Of a DNA stretch of 64,000 nucleotides, positions 1 to 11,400 are shown in pieces. The position numbers and the translations under genes are program-made. The notes under the pieces were generated by a model, which worked only from the letters and a program-made list of their open reading frames with translations, made no database searches and was not told where the DNA came from. How positions within the stretch are numbered: the first letter of the stretch is position 1; each line of letters opens with the position of its first letter. This DNA is from Rostrohypoxylon terebratum (lineage: Eukaryota > Ascomycota > Sordariomycetes > Xylariales > Hypoxylaceae). The stretch is taken from contig MU385855.1 of the NCBI GenBank assembly GCA_022497145.1, positions 434,001 to 498,000 of the forward strand, in the 5' to 3' direction.

Positions 1-716
1 CTGAGCTATTACTTGGTGAGACACAGTACGACGCTGGAGTAGACATCTGGAGCGCAGCCTGTGTCATGGTGGAGATTTTCACACGCCATGCGATTTTCCC
101 AGGCGACGGGGGCGAGATCAATCAGCTAGAAAAGATCTATGCCATCCTTGGTACTCCGAACAAAGCCGATTGGCCCGGCCTTATCGACATGCCTTGGTTT
201 GAATTATTGAGACCAGGTTATCGCCGACCCAATGTCTTTGCGGAGAAGTATCAAGAGCGAGTGCCAGCAGCCGCTTTTGATTTGCTTGCAGCCATGTTTC
301 AGTATGATCCAAAGAAGCGACCATCTGCAGCTGAGGTCTTGGAGCACCCTTACTTCACTACGGAGCAGCCGCCACCCAGACAAGCAATTGAGTAAGTGTC
401 TCTTCTACATTTCCCTATCTGAGTGTGCTAACTTTCTTTCAGGCTTCAAGATTTAGAGGGAGAGTGGCATGAATTTGAGTCCAAGGCACTACGCCGAGAA
501 AAGGAGAAGCAGGACAGAGATGCACGCCGTGCTGCTGCTGCCAAGGAAGGGGGTGGCCGTGACAAGGATAAGAAAAGACCGCCGTCTGCACATGATTCCC
601 AACGAGAAAGCAAACGCCCTCACGTTGACGGACAACTGCCTCTGTTAGATCGGGCTTCTAGTTCTACTGCTAAACAGCCCGGCGAACCTGTAGCAAATAA
701 GGTTGCGGCAGAGTAG
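1..716 (+). CDS. ctk1: CTD kinase catalytic subunit, CTK1/CDK12-like (C-terminal part, 5' truncated)
   Basis: The reading frame is open from base 3. Exons are 1-391 and 443-716, and the 51-nt intron (gtaagt...ttcag) splits a Glu codon. The visible part is the C-lobe of a CMGC kinase: ELLLGETQYD just after the activation segment, DIWSAACVMVEIF (helix F), FPGDGGEINQLEKIY, LGTP and YDPKKRPSAAEVLEHPYF. After the kinase fold comes EWHEFESKALRREKEK and a basic, Ala/Lys-rich tail ending in VAAE. The GT/WFELLRP region and the HEFESKALR tail are what I associate with fungal CTK1, the kinase that phosphorylates Ser2 of the RNA polymerase II CTD with a cyclin partner (CTK2/CTK3), in the nucleus. BUR1/CDK9 is the main alternative. 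The ATP-binding lobe and catalytic loop lie outside the window. Confidence 0.8.
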
Positions 717-1242
717 GACGTGCCAGCAACAGCGGAGAACTTGCGGCTTACGTCTACTATTGCCGGTGATTACATTCGGCCCCCACCCATGTTTGGTCAA
801 GTCTATTTTAGCAGGAGAAAAAATGTAAAGATGATAGGTGGTTTCCATCGCCGATGAAAAGTAAAAAGAGGTGCTTATACGTTGATTGACCTTATTGCAT
901 GGAGGCGCTTTGGCGCTTGGTGGGTCCCGGGACATCATTACGGCAAAGGGAATTGTAGCGCATTCACGAAAGGTTACTGAGAGCTGGCATAGGGGCTAAA
1001 AATTCGCATCGGTGCGTAAATTCGCACTATCCGACAGCTTTAGTAGTGTAATGGAATATTGAGCATTATACGTTGTGTGATCTGATGGTAAAATTAATGT
1101 AAAGAGAACATCCATGGAGGTATAGCAGGCTTTCAATATAGGCATCGACGTCACCCGCTTACCTTTATCATCTCTTCTTTCTTCCTCTCCCGGAACCCTT
1201 TCCTGGTTTGAATAGGTATTAGGTATCGACAACGACGCAAAC
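717..1242. other. Intergenic, tail-to-tail
   Basis: Sequence between the 3' end of the kinase gene and the 3' end of the FSP1-like gene on the other strand. I see no coding signal, repeat or RNA; it should hold the two polyadenylation regions. Confidence 0.6.
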
Positions 1243-2478
1243 TTATTTCGGCCAAGCTCCATTGCTAGTCCCCACAGCGGGCCAATTGCCGGCACGATCG
1301 GTGCCCAGATGCCGACCCTTCACCCACCATACGGCTAGGCTCGGGATCTGGAAACATCCCATCTGCCCGGTACCCCGGTCCGGTCCGATCGTCAGGCCGT
1401 ACACGACCTTGGGGTCGGCGGCGTACGGCGACACGGAGCCCGTGGTCAGGTACGAGGTGAACTGCGTCATCAGGTGGCGCGTCTGACGCTCCGCGTACAC
1501 GGCCTGGGCCGGTTCCAGCGCGCCCGCGTCGCCCAGCACGAAGATGTTGGGGTACGAGGGGCTGCGCAGCGAGGCGTCTTGCTGGAGACGGCCGGGGGAG
1601 GAGGGGCAGAGGAGGGAGGTGGGTACGAAGGATGTGTTTGGCTTGGAGCCGTAGGTCGGGATTAGGAGGTCCGCGGTTAGCGTCTTGGTTGCGGGGGAGG
1701 ATTCGTTGCTATTGCTGTCGCCGGAACCGTTCAGCGTGATTGTGATTGTGGTTTGCTTGCTGCTGTCGCCGGATTTGGTGGCGGCGGAGGTGGAGGTGGA
1801 GGTCACGCGCGCGGGGCCGATGTACTCGACGCCGAGCTTCTCGAGCTCCTTTTTCGCAGTCAGGCGGACGCCCTCTTTTAGGCGCGGCTCGAGGGGCAGG
1901 GGGTCCGTGGATAGCAGCGTGATCTTCTTCTTCCCGCTCTTGCCGTACGCGGAGCCCAGCTCGCCGGCGAACTCGACGCCTGTGGCGCCCGCGCCGGCGA
2001 TTACGATGGATGAGGCGGCGTCGATCTGGGATCGCAGCTTGGAGATGGACGCGCGCGTTTCGTCGACCGAGTCGAGCGCTTTCCACGGCATGCTGTCCGC
2101 GTAGCTGGTCCCCGTCGCCACGACCACGGTGTGGTACGCGATCTCCCTCGAGCCCCCGTCGTTCAGCTTCACGGTCACGGAGTTCAGCTCCGGATCCAAT
2201 TTGCTCGCGGCTCCGGCCACGAACTCGAATTGCGAGGCGCTGTTGGCGTAGTTGGCGAATTGGTCCGCGATGGGGTACAGGTACCGGTCCTCGGGGATCG
2301 TGTGTGCGGTGGTGGGAAGCACGAAGCGCACGGAGGCTACACACCAGTAGAAATGCGTGAGTGGTGAGACTAGGACGATGCGTAGGTCTGGGTGCTGGGG
2401 CGCTGTTCTGGAGACGAGGTGGTGCGCTAAAGGTAGGCCGGCGATGCCGGCGCCGAGGATTACGATGGTTTTTGTCAT
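1243..2478 (-). CDS. FAD-dependent oxidoreductase, FSP1/AIF-like (pyridine nucleotide-disulfide oxidoreductase fold)
   Basis: Single exon, 411 residues. I start at the ATG followed by TKTIVILGAGIAGLPLAHHL, because the first dinucleotide-binding motif (GAGIAG) then lies where the family has it. An in-frame upstream ATG at 2553 would add 25 unconserved residues. A second motif, GAGATGVEFAGEL near residue 165, binds NAD(P)H, and a C-terminal FAD-contact segment NIFVLGDAGAL is present. The middle has a low-complexity Ser/Thr insert (about residues 230-260). The family (human FSP1/AIFM2, yeast AIF1/NDI-like) oxidises NAD(P)H and reduces quinones; fungal members are often annotated AMID-like mitochondrial oxidoreductase. 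No membrane anchor or presequence is obvious, so location is open. The exon is much more GC-rich than its surroundings, which generates long false ORFs on the other strand. Confidence 0.8.
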   Translation of the reverse strand: MTKTIVILGAGIAGLPLAHHLVSRTAPQHPDLRIVLVSPLTHFYWCVASVRFVLPTTAHTIPEDRYLYPIADQFANYANSASQFEFVAGAASKLDPELNSVTVKLNDGGSREIAYHTVVVATGTSYADSMPWKALDSVDETRASISKLRSQIDAASSIVIAGAGATGVEFAGELGSAYGKSGKKKITLLSTDPLPLEPRLKEGVRLTAKKELEKLGVEYIGPARVTSTSTSAATKSGDSSKQTTITITLNGSGDSNSNESSPATKTLTADLLIPTYGSKPNTSFVPTSLLCPSSPGRLQQDASLRSPSYPNIFVLGDAGALEPAQAVYAERQTRHLMTQFTSYLTTGSVSPYAADPKVVYGLTIGPDRGTGQMGCFQIPSLAVWWVKGRHLGTDRAGNWPAVGTSNGAWPK

Positions 2479-3161
2479 GGTGGGTGAATTTAGTTGATAT
2501 CCGTGGTTAAAATAGAGTTGTGGTCTTCTTCCTTCACCAACTCTCCGGGGCACCTCCCTTTATATTCCCAGTGAGGTGGTAGCTGGCACGGAGGTGAAAC
2601 ACACCTACACAACCGATCTTCACTACGGTATACATAGCCACATAAGTGAATAGTTTGCTATCGTAACTCAAAATGAAATTGCTTATCAAGATGGAATTAC
2701 AGATTATGAATTATTAGTGAGTCGGAGTGATTTACATGATGAGTTTTGCGGCACGGAAGGTTGCCTGGGGATTATTAACCCCGGGTTTCGGACTTTTTCG
2801 GACATCGTTCAAGCCGTGTCACACAGCACGGACCGGACCCCTTTAGTTTGGGAAACCACGATACGACTTTGCAACTTCCTACGGAGTTGTATACTATTAA
2901 TATATAGTATCTTATTGTTACACGTGTAGTCCCTCATTCAAGATGCCAGGGAACAGGGTGGCAGATTAATAATAGCCAGATACCGAGTACACGTAAAGCC
3001 CCTATCTCCCAATCGCTAAGAGATTGTAACATGAATCTCATGAATCTAAGCAACTCTATCATGATGGCATCTATGTACACCGCCAAACGCCCCCTCATGT
3101 CTAAGTTTTGAGGCAATATACAAGTTAGACAATTGAAATAAAAAGGTCCGTCCCTTATCCC
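2479..3161. other. Intergenic; promoter side of the FSP1-like gene
   Basis: Contains the upstream region of the FSP1-like gene and the downstream region of the dehydrogenase. Around 2889-2908 there is a short AT-rich hairpin (atactat...atagtat, 7-bp arms). Nothing else recognised. Confidence 0.5.
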
Positions 3162-4096
3162 TTATTTCTTGACATCGTCGTGGTCTGTGCTAAGGATAAG
3201 GTCTTCCCACTCCTTGAGATTAGCCTCAGTCCTCGCGATCTTGTTTTTGATAACCGCCACCGCATCGCCGCCGAGGACTATTCGCATGGGGATCTCCTTG
3301 CCCTGCGCAGCGCCGGACCTCGTCAGCACATCGACGATAACCTTCGCACCCTTGACCACGTCTCCCGGCTGGTTGTTATCGGCGCCGTTCAGCATCGCCT
3401 TCGTCGCCGCGACGGCCGTGCCCTCGTACTCCTTCGTCAGCGGGTTCGCAGCCACGAGACGGTTGCCGCCGCCCGTGTTGAGGAAGCCCGTCCGGAAGTA
3501 CCCCGGCTCGATGATGACGGCGGAGATGTCGAAGTCCTTCACTTCCTCGTACAGCGACTCCGTGAACCCGGTCACGGCAAACTTCGCCGATGCGTAGTAA
3601 CCCGCCGCCGGCCCCCCGCGCCAGCTGCCCAGGCTGCCGAAGTTGGCGATCACGCCTTCGCGCCGCGGACGCATGTGGTGCAGGACGTTGCGCGTCACGT
3701 TCATGACGCCTAGGACGTTCGTATTGAATAAGTCGAAAATCTCCTTTGGCCTATTTCCTCATGTTAGCGTGTTATCAATCCGAGTCCCCCCCCCCCATAA
3801 AAAAAGACTTACGAAGCTTCTTCGACGCTAGCTTCCAATATGTAACCAGCGGCGTTGATGCAATGCGTGATTTTCCCATAGGCATCGATTGCCTTCTGCA
3901 GCGCGGCCTGGATGGTGGTGTCGTCGGCGGTTACGTCGAGAGCGAATACCATGGCGCCGGCTTCTTTGAGATCGGCCATCTTGACGGGGTTGCGCGACGT
4001 GGCGACTACTTTGTCTCCTCGCTTGAGAGCCTCGAAGCCGATGGCGCGGCCGAAGCCGTTGCTCGCTCCGACGATGAACCAGACGTTGCCAGTCAT
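3162..4096 (-). CDS. Short-chain dehydrogenase/reductase (classical SDR)
   Basis: Two exons, 3813-4096 and 3162-3750, joined across a 62-nt intron (gtaagt...atag) that carries a C12 run; splicing restores SPKEIFDLFNTNVLGVMNVT. The protein (about 290 residues) begins TGNVWFIVGASNGFGRAIG, a Rossmann TGxxxGxG-type NADP site. It then has the structural Asn motif CINAAGY (NAAG), the catalytic Ser in ANFGSLGSW and the catalytic Tyr and Lys in YYASAKFAV (YxxxK), followed by EPGYFRTGF. These define an active classical SDR; the substrate cannot be told. The frame stays open upstream to an ATG at 4255, and that extension looks like a mitochondrial presequence. A TATA box at 4273-4279 would put transcription start close to or inside it, so I prefer the shorter form. 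Confidence 0.85.
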
Positions 4097-4272
4097 GTTG
4101 TATTTAGTGGTGGTAATTGGCGTGATTTTTGGAGAGAAGAATCTTGAGTGAGGTGGCTTGTGGATATGTGAGAGCTGTTGAAATTTTGGCTTGTATTGTG
4201 ACGTAGATATGCGTGGGATGTTGGTAAATCTGAAGAGACTAGTTGCCGATGCCATGGTCGTTTTGTTCGTCT

Positions 4273-4279
4273 CTTTATA
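4273..4279 (-). promoter_or_regulatory. TATA box of the SDR gene
   Basis: On the minus strand the sequence reads TATAAAG, about 180 nt before the preferred SDR start codon and about 20 nt before the alternative upstream ATG. Inferred from consensus and position only. Confidence 0.4.
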
Positions 4280-6338
4280 GCTCTTCAACCGTAGCTGTGA
4301 ACTAGTGTTATAGCGTGGACTTGCTCCTTACTTAATGGCTGACGCCGTGATGCTGCAATGAAATCCATCTTAAAGCCGAATATCCACTTTCAAGAAACTT
4401 AAATTCTGTTCGGATAGAGGTGTTAGGTGTATAGAGGTATGGAGTGCTTGATCACCTAGTGCATTCTTCGGAGATGATGATGTGTCAGCGTAGTCACGAC
4501 GAGGATATGCTGTAGAATTAAAAATGGACGAAGATGAAGTCAGAATAGCTGATGTTAATCCCCGAAGGTAAGTCAAATATTAGGTACAGAGCTGAAATTT
4601 AGGTAAGAGTTGGGGCTAGAGTAGCCGTCGGCGTTAATCGTCATCACCGAAAAAAGCAATGAGATGAGAAAATTGGTGCGCTTTTCTCTAGCTTAGTCAC
4701 TTTATCTCCGTGGTAAATACAACAACTACCTAGGACCTAGTTAGCACACAAGAAGTAAAAGTACTTATCTCGCTACGGTGCAAGCTTCAGAGAAATCCTA
4801 ATGAGATTGCTTTAACTCCAGCACTCGAGTCTTGAGATGTCGAGAATGAGAACTCATAAACTTGCAAATGACACTTATACAATCGTTATCGTAGTGTCCT
4901 CGGCAGTAGCGCCGATCCTCTCCATGCGTCTTGGGAATTTCGGCGATATGGCTTGAACTAGTCCTATGTACCTAGTCGAAATCCATCCGGGGACACTTCG
5001 AGATGCAGAAAACCGCCGCCAATGTCTCCAATTCCTGTCCGCACTTCTGGAGCCGCGTTCGGCAAGCGAGAGTGCCGGTTCGTCTAGGTACTGTCTCCAG
5101 GAATAAACAAACGACCGGCCGTTCGGAAATGCTGTTTCCGGCTATGAGAGCCGTCGCTTTTAATATAATAAACCCAATGTTTGTTCTGGTGGTAATTAGC
5201 AGACAGCCGACAGCCTCCGGACACTGGTCCGTAGGGGTTAGCTCCCCGAGCGTATAGATAGAGCGGCCCGACTCTTTTTAGGGTGGCCCATGTCATTGTG
5301 AATGGTGGCTCGAATACCTACTAGGTAGGCCTTGGTCTAGCGGCGCGGCTAGTACAATACATAGATGTGTCTGTCGAACTATTAAAGGCATATTGACGTC
5401 AGGAGGGACTAGAAAATTGGAACGCTTTGGGAGCTATTCCTCTTCCCGAGGTCGTGAGGATGGTGTATTGGGATTAGGTGAAGATGCACTGCTGATGATA
5501 GCAAAAGCACGGTTGTATACTGTACTCATTTATGCGGTCTCCATTTCCCAGTTTGTCTTAAGACTTAGGTATCGTCTTGAATGATGCAAAGAGAATCAGG
5601 TAGTCTACCTCTACGAAGAACAGGTACCTAGCAACCTACCTACCTAGTTTTGCCAGGTTTCAGCGGCGCCACGCGATTTCTAGGGGCGTTAATTCTGGCC
5701 CAATACAGAATAAAGCTCGTATAACACTGCTATTTGGCCCGATCATTTCAGCTCTGGCTGTGGACGCCTCCAGGCTCGTAGAGTCGAGCTTTACGTATAG
5801 ATAAGTAAGTGGTCTTGGCTTTGCCCTAATGCTGCTTAACTTGTTGACCGCATTTAATTAGTTTTCTCTTTTGTCATGTAACGCCGATATGGCAAGATAG
5901 AAACTCGACAAATAGGATATGGATGATATGACATATTCCTTACCTACACAAATGTAAAATTTGCGGAGTATGGGTGTATGTCGAGTCTTGTTTGTGGGAG
6001 GTTCGCCCAGACCAATCATAAAAGAGCGAGAAATCGTTTTGGGAATATACCCATCTCCTTAGCCCTTCAAGCGAATTACCCGGACATTCTTAATCTACGG
6101 CAGTTTCACTCGCGAACCGCTTGTTTTTGCACATGGGTTCCCACGCTGTTCCACCGACTTGTTCAAGTCGGATATGAGAGGAGGATGGCGTCTATTTCTG
6201 CGCCGGAGTGTTCGATACAAAAAGAATTTACTGTATCGCTTGTATGTCGTGTTGTTCTCCAGAGAAGGATCTTGAATTTTCTTGACAGACTCCTAATTTG
6301 TTCTCCACCTGGAACTTCATTTTGAGCGAAAAGATAAG
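4280..6338. other. Gene-poor stretch, about 2 kb
   Basis: Upstream of the SDR gene and of the DUF1996 gene (divergent). All ORFs here are short and lack family features or codon bias. Around 5622-5650 there is a run of ACCTACC/TACCTAG units, one of many such palindromic strings in the window. I see no RNA gene or mobile element. Confidence 0.5.
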
Positions 6339-7698
6339 ATGCAGTGGCGTTCCCTTGCAGCTCTGGCAGCGCTCCTGTCGGCGCGCGATGTTGCCAACGC
6401 GCAGCAGATGATGCGATTTTCGTGCTCAAAGTTGACGATCGAGCGCCTAGACCCGCTAGTATCACCAGGGATGACCCAGTCGCCACATATGCACCAAGTC
6501 GGCGGTGGTAACTCATTCACATCGACTATGACGCCTGTTGAATACGACTTAGTTGAGAAGTCGACTTGTACCTCCTGCAGTTTTTCGGAGGACTTCTCGA
6601 ACTATTGGACCGCCAATTTGTTCTTCAAAGCCCGTAATGGGACCTTGAAACGTGTCCCGCAACTCGTGAATATGGGTCTTAAGGCTGATGGTGGCTTGAC
6701 CGTGTATTATATTCCGCCATATGATGGGAAGACCAATGTCACGGCATTTAAGCCGGTAGGTTGAGAGTTCGTTGACTCTTCAAGCGTTGAATATGCTTCA
6801 TTTCCATGTAGGCGACGGGGCTCTCAAAACTCATGCTGAGATAGGGGTTCCGGATGTTAGTCGGGGACTCGACGCTCCGACAAGCCGAGGGCCAGCAGCG
6901 CCAACTCTGCCACCGATGTTTTGCCACGATCAACCAGGTGCCTTTCGGAGGCGCTCCTTGCACAGGTGACGACACGGCGTCGCTTCCGCCTAAAATGTGT
7001 AGCGGTGGTATCCGCACGACGATCACGTTTCCAACCTGCTGGGATGGTGTCAATGTTGACTCGCCTGACCACAAGAGTCACGTCGCATACCCGGAAACAG
7101 GCACGTTTGAGAGCAGCGGCCCTTGTCCAGCTAGCCACCCCGTCAAACTGCCTCAAGTCAGTGATGCTCTATTTCGTCTTTACATCCTCCGCAGGGAAAC
7201 CTATGGATCGTTAGGCAGCAGTAAGCTAATTCGAACCTTTTAGCTCATGTACGAGATTATCTGGGACACTCGGGAATTTAATGATCCTGATGTTTGGCCT
7301 GAAGATGGGTCTCAGCCTTTTGTGTACAGCATGGGAGACGGGTAGGTTCCAATTCCGATCTCTCCCCCTCCTCGGGAACGTGCAGGACGGGGTGTTGGCT
7401 GACAAGAATGGTCATTTAGTACGGGTTATGGCCAGCACGGTGATTACATGTTCGGGTGGAAGGGTGACGCATTACAGCGAGCCTTAGATGCGAGGTGCAG
7501 CAACGATCGCTGCTCGGAGCTCAAGTCGCAAAGCGCCGAGGATGCGATGCGGTGCACGCTCAACCAAACCGTCTTCGAGAAGTACGACGGATGTAAGTGG
7601 CTTTTCGCTTTCTCTGCCTCGATATATATCACGTAATTACTGACACCTGCTTAGGGTTGTCTCAGCTTCCCGGCAATTGGACCATCACCTATAGTTAA
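6339..7698 (+). CDS. Secreted DUF1996-family protein
   Basis: Five exons: 6339-6755, 6845-7156, 7244-7341, 7420-7592, 7655-7698, giving 347 residues. The start gives a signal peptide (basic n-region, Leu/Ala core, cleavage near VANA-QQ). Hallmarks of the DUF1996 family follow: FSCSKLTIERLDPLVSPG, QSPHMHQVGGGNSF (His-rich), TCTSCSFSEDFSNYWTANL, GFRMLVGDSTLR, TFPTCWDG, SHPVKLPQ and LMYEIIWDT. Many conserved Cys suggest disulfides. The family is common in filamentous ascomycetes and basidiomycetes, secreted or wall-attached; its biochemical role is not known to me. This copy ends soon after the core domain and lacks the Ser/Thr-rich, WSC or GPI tail some relatives have. The intron before exon 3 has a possible alternative acceptor at 7195. 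Confidence 0.85.
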
Positions 7699-8460
7699 GT
7701 TGAAGGTGAGAATGGCTTGGATATAATGCCTGCTAATTAATTTTAATAAAATGGTCGTTTTCCCCTTTCTATACCTACTTGAGGCTTTGAATCTGCTGTA
7801 AGATTAATATCCCGTTGTCTTCTCAATCATCGCTTTTCCCCAGAGACGGCAGCGAGATAGGCGTCGGTGACTTCATGGTATTCATTGGTGATTCAAACCG
7901 TTTTCGGCGACTTCGTTGAGTAGTCCGACGGAATGCTATGTACCAGGATGTGAAAGATGTCGAATGATTTAACTTTGAATTCTTGAATGAGTTTGATGTT
8001 TCTACTTCGTAGAGGTTGCGCCTTCAAAGGAATTTAGGGACCCATATATTTCCTGCATTAGGTAAGGGTGTGGCTGGTGAAATGAGGCTCACCTACCACT
8101 TGACTTCCACTAAGGTTGGCAGCTACAACCTTGTGAATGTACTAGGTACTATTAAGTAGAGCTCCAACTGGTTGTAGCTTCACGTTTTCAGCTGTTTAAG
8201 TTATCAGTTATCCATAATCATCAAGGCCAATTTTCAATACCAATCAATAACTTAACCCTTTACATATAATTCCTATCTACATCGCGACATCTCGATATCG
8301 CGTTTTCAGACGGAAATATTCGCATACAAAACCTCATGACACCTATTACTATTTCGTGAAAGCGACATCTGTGCAAATGCGCCGCATTCCGATTCCTCAT
8401 CCACCAACGTGATCGGACAACCATCGAACGCGACCGCGCCGCGATTGAAATGCCGACATC
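7699..8460. other. Intergenic; leader of the telomere-type gene
   Basis: Between the DUF1996 gene and the large acidic protein gene. AT-rich, with CAATCAATAA-type stretches near 8240-8260. No coding or RNA signal seen. Confidence 0.5.
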
Positions 8461-11400
8461 ATGGACAGCGCAAACACCTCAGATTCTTCTCAGAAACTCG
8501 ACGCAGCAACCAAAACTCCCATTGCCGACTTAAGCCCAGATATTCCACACCCGGCGACTCGTGCTGTTCGTGGTGTGGTCACTATCACATGGCCTTACAG
8601 CTTTGTGAAGGGCACCTTTTCATTCATCCTTGCTGAACCTGACTACCGTCTTCGCCGAAATAGAGGGCAAATCCGCGTTAACTTGACTGGTGCATCCGCT
8701 AAGGCCGCTAGCGAAAGTGGATTGAGTAGTAGTGATGAGGTCCTGGTGAGCTTGGATGGTGCCGAGTGGGCGCCGGAGCAAGTTAAGAAACGTCAGAGTC
8801 TGCCGGGCGCTGGAGTCGATTGGCAGCTGAAATTCTCAGAGAAGCTTCTACTTCAGGTAATGAGCGATTCCTATACCCATATTCAATGACACTGACTAAC
8901 TTTGCTACTTCTACGCAGGTTACCCTGGCTGAAACTGGAGAGACTAAACTAATTACTGTCGACCCCCATTCACCAGCAGAGCCCGAATCCGAACCCCGAG
9001 TTGAAATACCGCCCGTCGAATCAAGTCACGTCGAGCCAGTTCACGTTGAGGATACTTCTACTCAACGTCTTGAAACACTCACACCGCTTAGCAAGACACA
9101 TATTGCAAGACTGAAAGATGGCGAATTCGAATCTCCAGCTTTCATTAAGAGGGCTCGGATGTCGTATGGCTCCTTGTTCGAAGACGGATACGACATATTC
9201 GAAGACGATGGTGGGGTGAAAGGGAGAGGAAGGAAAAGATCGAGATTTGGTCGTGATAGCAGTGCATGGAGATATACTAGCCAATCCCCTAGCCCCGAGC
9301 CAACCTCGCCTCAAGACCGCGAAAGTTCACCACCAAGGCCAAATATGGCTGACGAAGGATGTCAAACTATGGAGATTGATTTCCCTACACCCTCACCCAT
9401 TGATTCAGGTACCCATGTGGGCGCAAATATCGAAGAGACCCAGAAGAGTCCGAACCCAACGCTGGTAGATCCTGTTACTCAACCCAGACAAGGAATGGTG
9501 GATCATGGCGTTCAAGGAGACTTCCACGGCGAGTGGCCGACAACGACTCCTGTAGAGCTGCCAACTTTTGACCCCGGTGGCGGACTTAGTAGTGATGGTT
9601 CCGGGTTGCCTGCGTTTCACCATACCGGTCATTTCCATACTGATAACGGCGATTTTCAGCAGGGTTGGGACTATCGATCTGTGGAACTTCATCCAACAAG
9701 TTATTCGCATGCTACCGAGCAACCGCTGCCCAACGATTTCGTAGGGGATCACATGGACCAGAGACCTGATAGACTTGGGGCTATAAGATCGGAGAGTCGT
9801 ACGCGCTCACCCAGCGAGCCCAGCAACCTGGCTATTGATCCCGCTGAACAGAATCTAAATAATATTATGCCGACTGACGAACATAATTACTCGATTCAAC
9901 CTCTCCCACAAAGCACAGATTACCCGCCTCTAGATCTTGAGAATGAGGGACCAACTGGCTCAAGTCTGGGCGGAGCACATCTTGACTATCCTCCATCGTA
10001 TCTAGATGACAATCGGTCTTTCTCCCAAGAGGCTATGCCTATTGCAACAACCACGTTTAGCCCCAGGATATCAGCAGCAGTAGACCCAGGCTCTTCCTTA
10101 TGGACTTCAATTAATGAACCGCATCAGGCAGCTACGATATCATCGGCTGATCGACTTGGTAGTGCCGAGGGCGAGTCAATAGATAATGCAGTTGTCATAG
10201 ATGAAAGTGATTCAGACGAAGACCCGCCGCCTTCAACAACTGCAGAAGATGCAGTGATGAAGGACCATACCGATGATCCGGATATGGATGAGGAAGCGGA
10301 ATTTGAGGATGAAGTCGACGCGGAGTATTCGGAGGACGATGAACCTGAATACGAGGGCGATGAAATGGGTGGTGATTATGACACAAGAAATTATACCGCC
10401 CCGGATGACGATGAAGATGATAGCCATGATGAGGATTTGCGGCCACACCACCTAGAACCTGAATTCGATGACGGTCGAAGTTGGGAAGGAGAAGGTGATG
10501 ACGACGATCTCGAAGATGAGGACGCAGAAAATCCCGATTATGAAAGTGAATATGATATGGATGACGATGGTGCGGAACTCCGACCGTCGCCCCAACCTAT
10601 ATCGCAACCGAATCCTCAAGTCATTGACCTGATTTCGTCGTCAGAAGATGAAGGTGAAGACGATGAAGAAAACCAACCTCCGTCAATATCCAACCATAAT
10701 AATAACGCTAGGTCGCTAATTCTTTCGGAAACCATGCCGCTCAATGAACTGGTTCAAACGATCAAACACGATACGCAAAGTGAAAGTGAAGAAGATGAAG
10801 ACGAAGAGGATGAGGACGAGGCTGAGGCCGATGACGAAAGTGATGTTGAAGAAAACAATCAAGTAAAAGATGATATATCCGCTCATTCATCTGACGAAGC
10901 AGAATCCGAATCCCTTCCCGATGAAGAGAACAATATGCAAGAATACCCTGACGACCATCAAATTGCTATGGCGGAAGTTTCCGAAAATGAGGATGCTGCA
11001 ATATCTCTTAACATGGAAGCTGAAAAGAATCTCGCTATGCTTGAGAGTTCCCAAAACAACGATCTACCTTCAGAGCAGGCAAGCTCACCACAACCTAGTA
11101 AGGCTGATATCACCTCCATTCGGGATAAGGATGACAGCAATACAAAAGCGGTTGAGGCTGAAGCAGGGCTTGTGGCCCCACAATCCGCGGCTGATGGGCT
11201 CGAGATCTTAAGCCAAGTGGTGGAAAGCGAGTCGAAGGCCAACAATCAAACAATGGAGCTCAACGTGTCCGACGATCTCGTTATCGCCTCTGCGTCTTCC
11301 GATGCTAATGGATCTCTAATGGATCATATGCAAGGCGCATTGAAACAGGACGAGCGTGAACCCCAAAATACCCAGCAAGATGAGGAGCCAGTCGATTTGG

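Noticed and set aside
1474..2367. Several long ORFs on both strands opposite and within the FSP1-like gene, including a 211-residue Arg-rich one
   Set aside because: They arise from the high GC of the real gene (few stops in shifted frames); composition is Arg/Pro-biased and no domain is visible.
3180..3713. 177-residue plus-strand ORF over the SDR gene
   Set aside because: Antisense shadow of a well-supported dehydrogenase exon.
5003..5257. 84-codon ORF in the 4.3-6.3 kb gap
   Set aside because: No codon bias, splice partners or recognisable motif.
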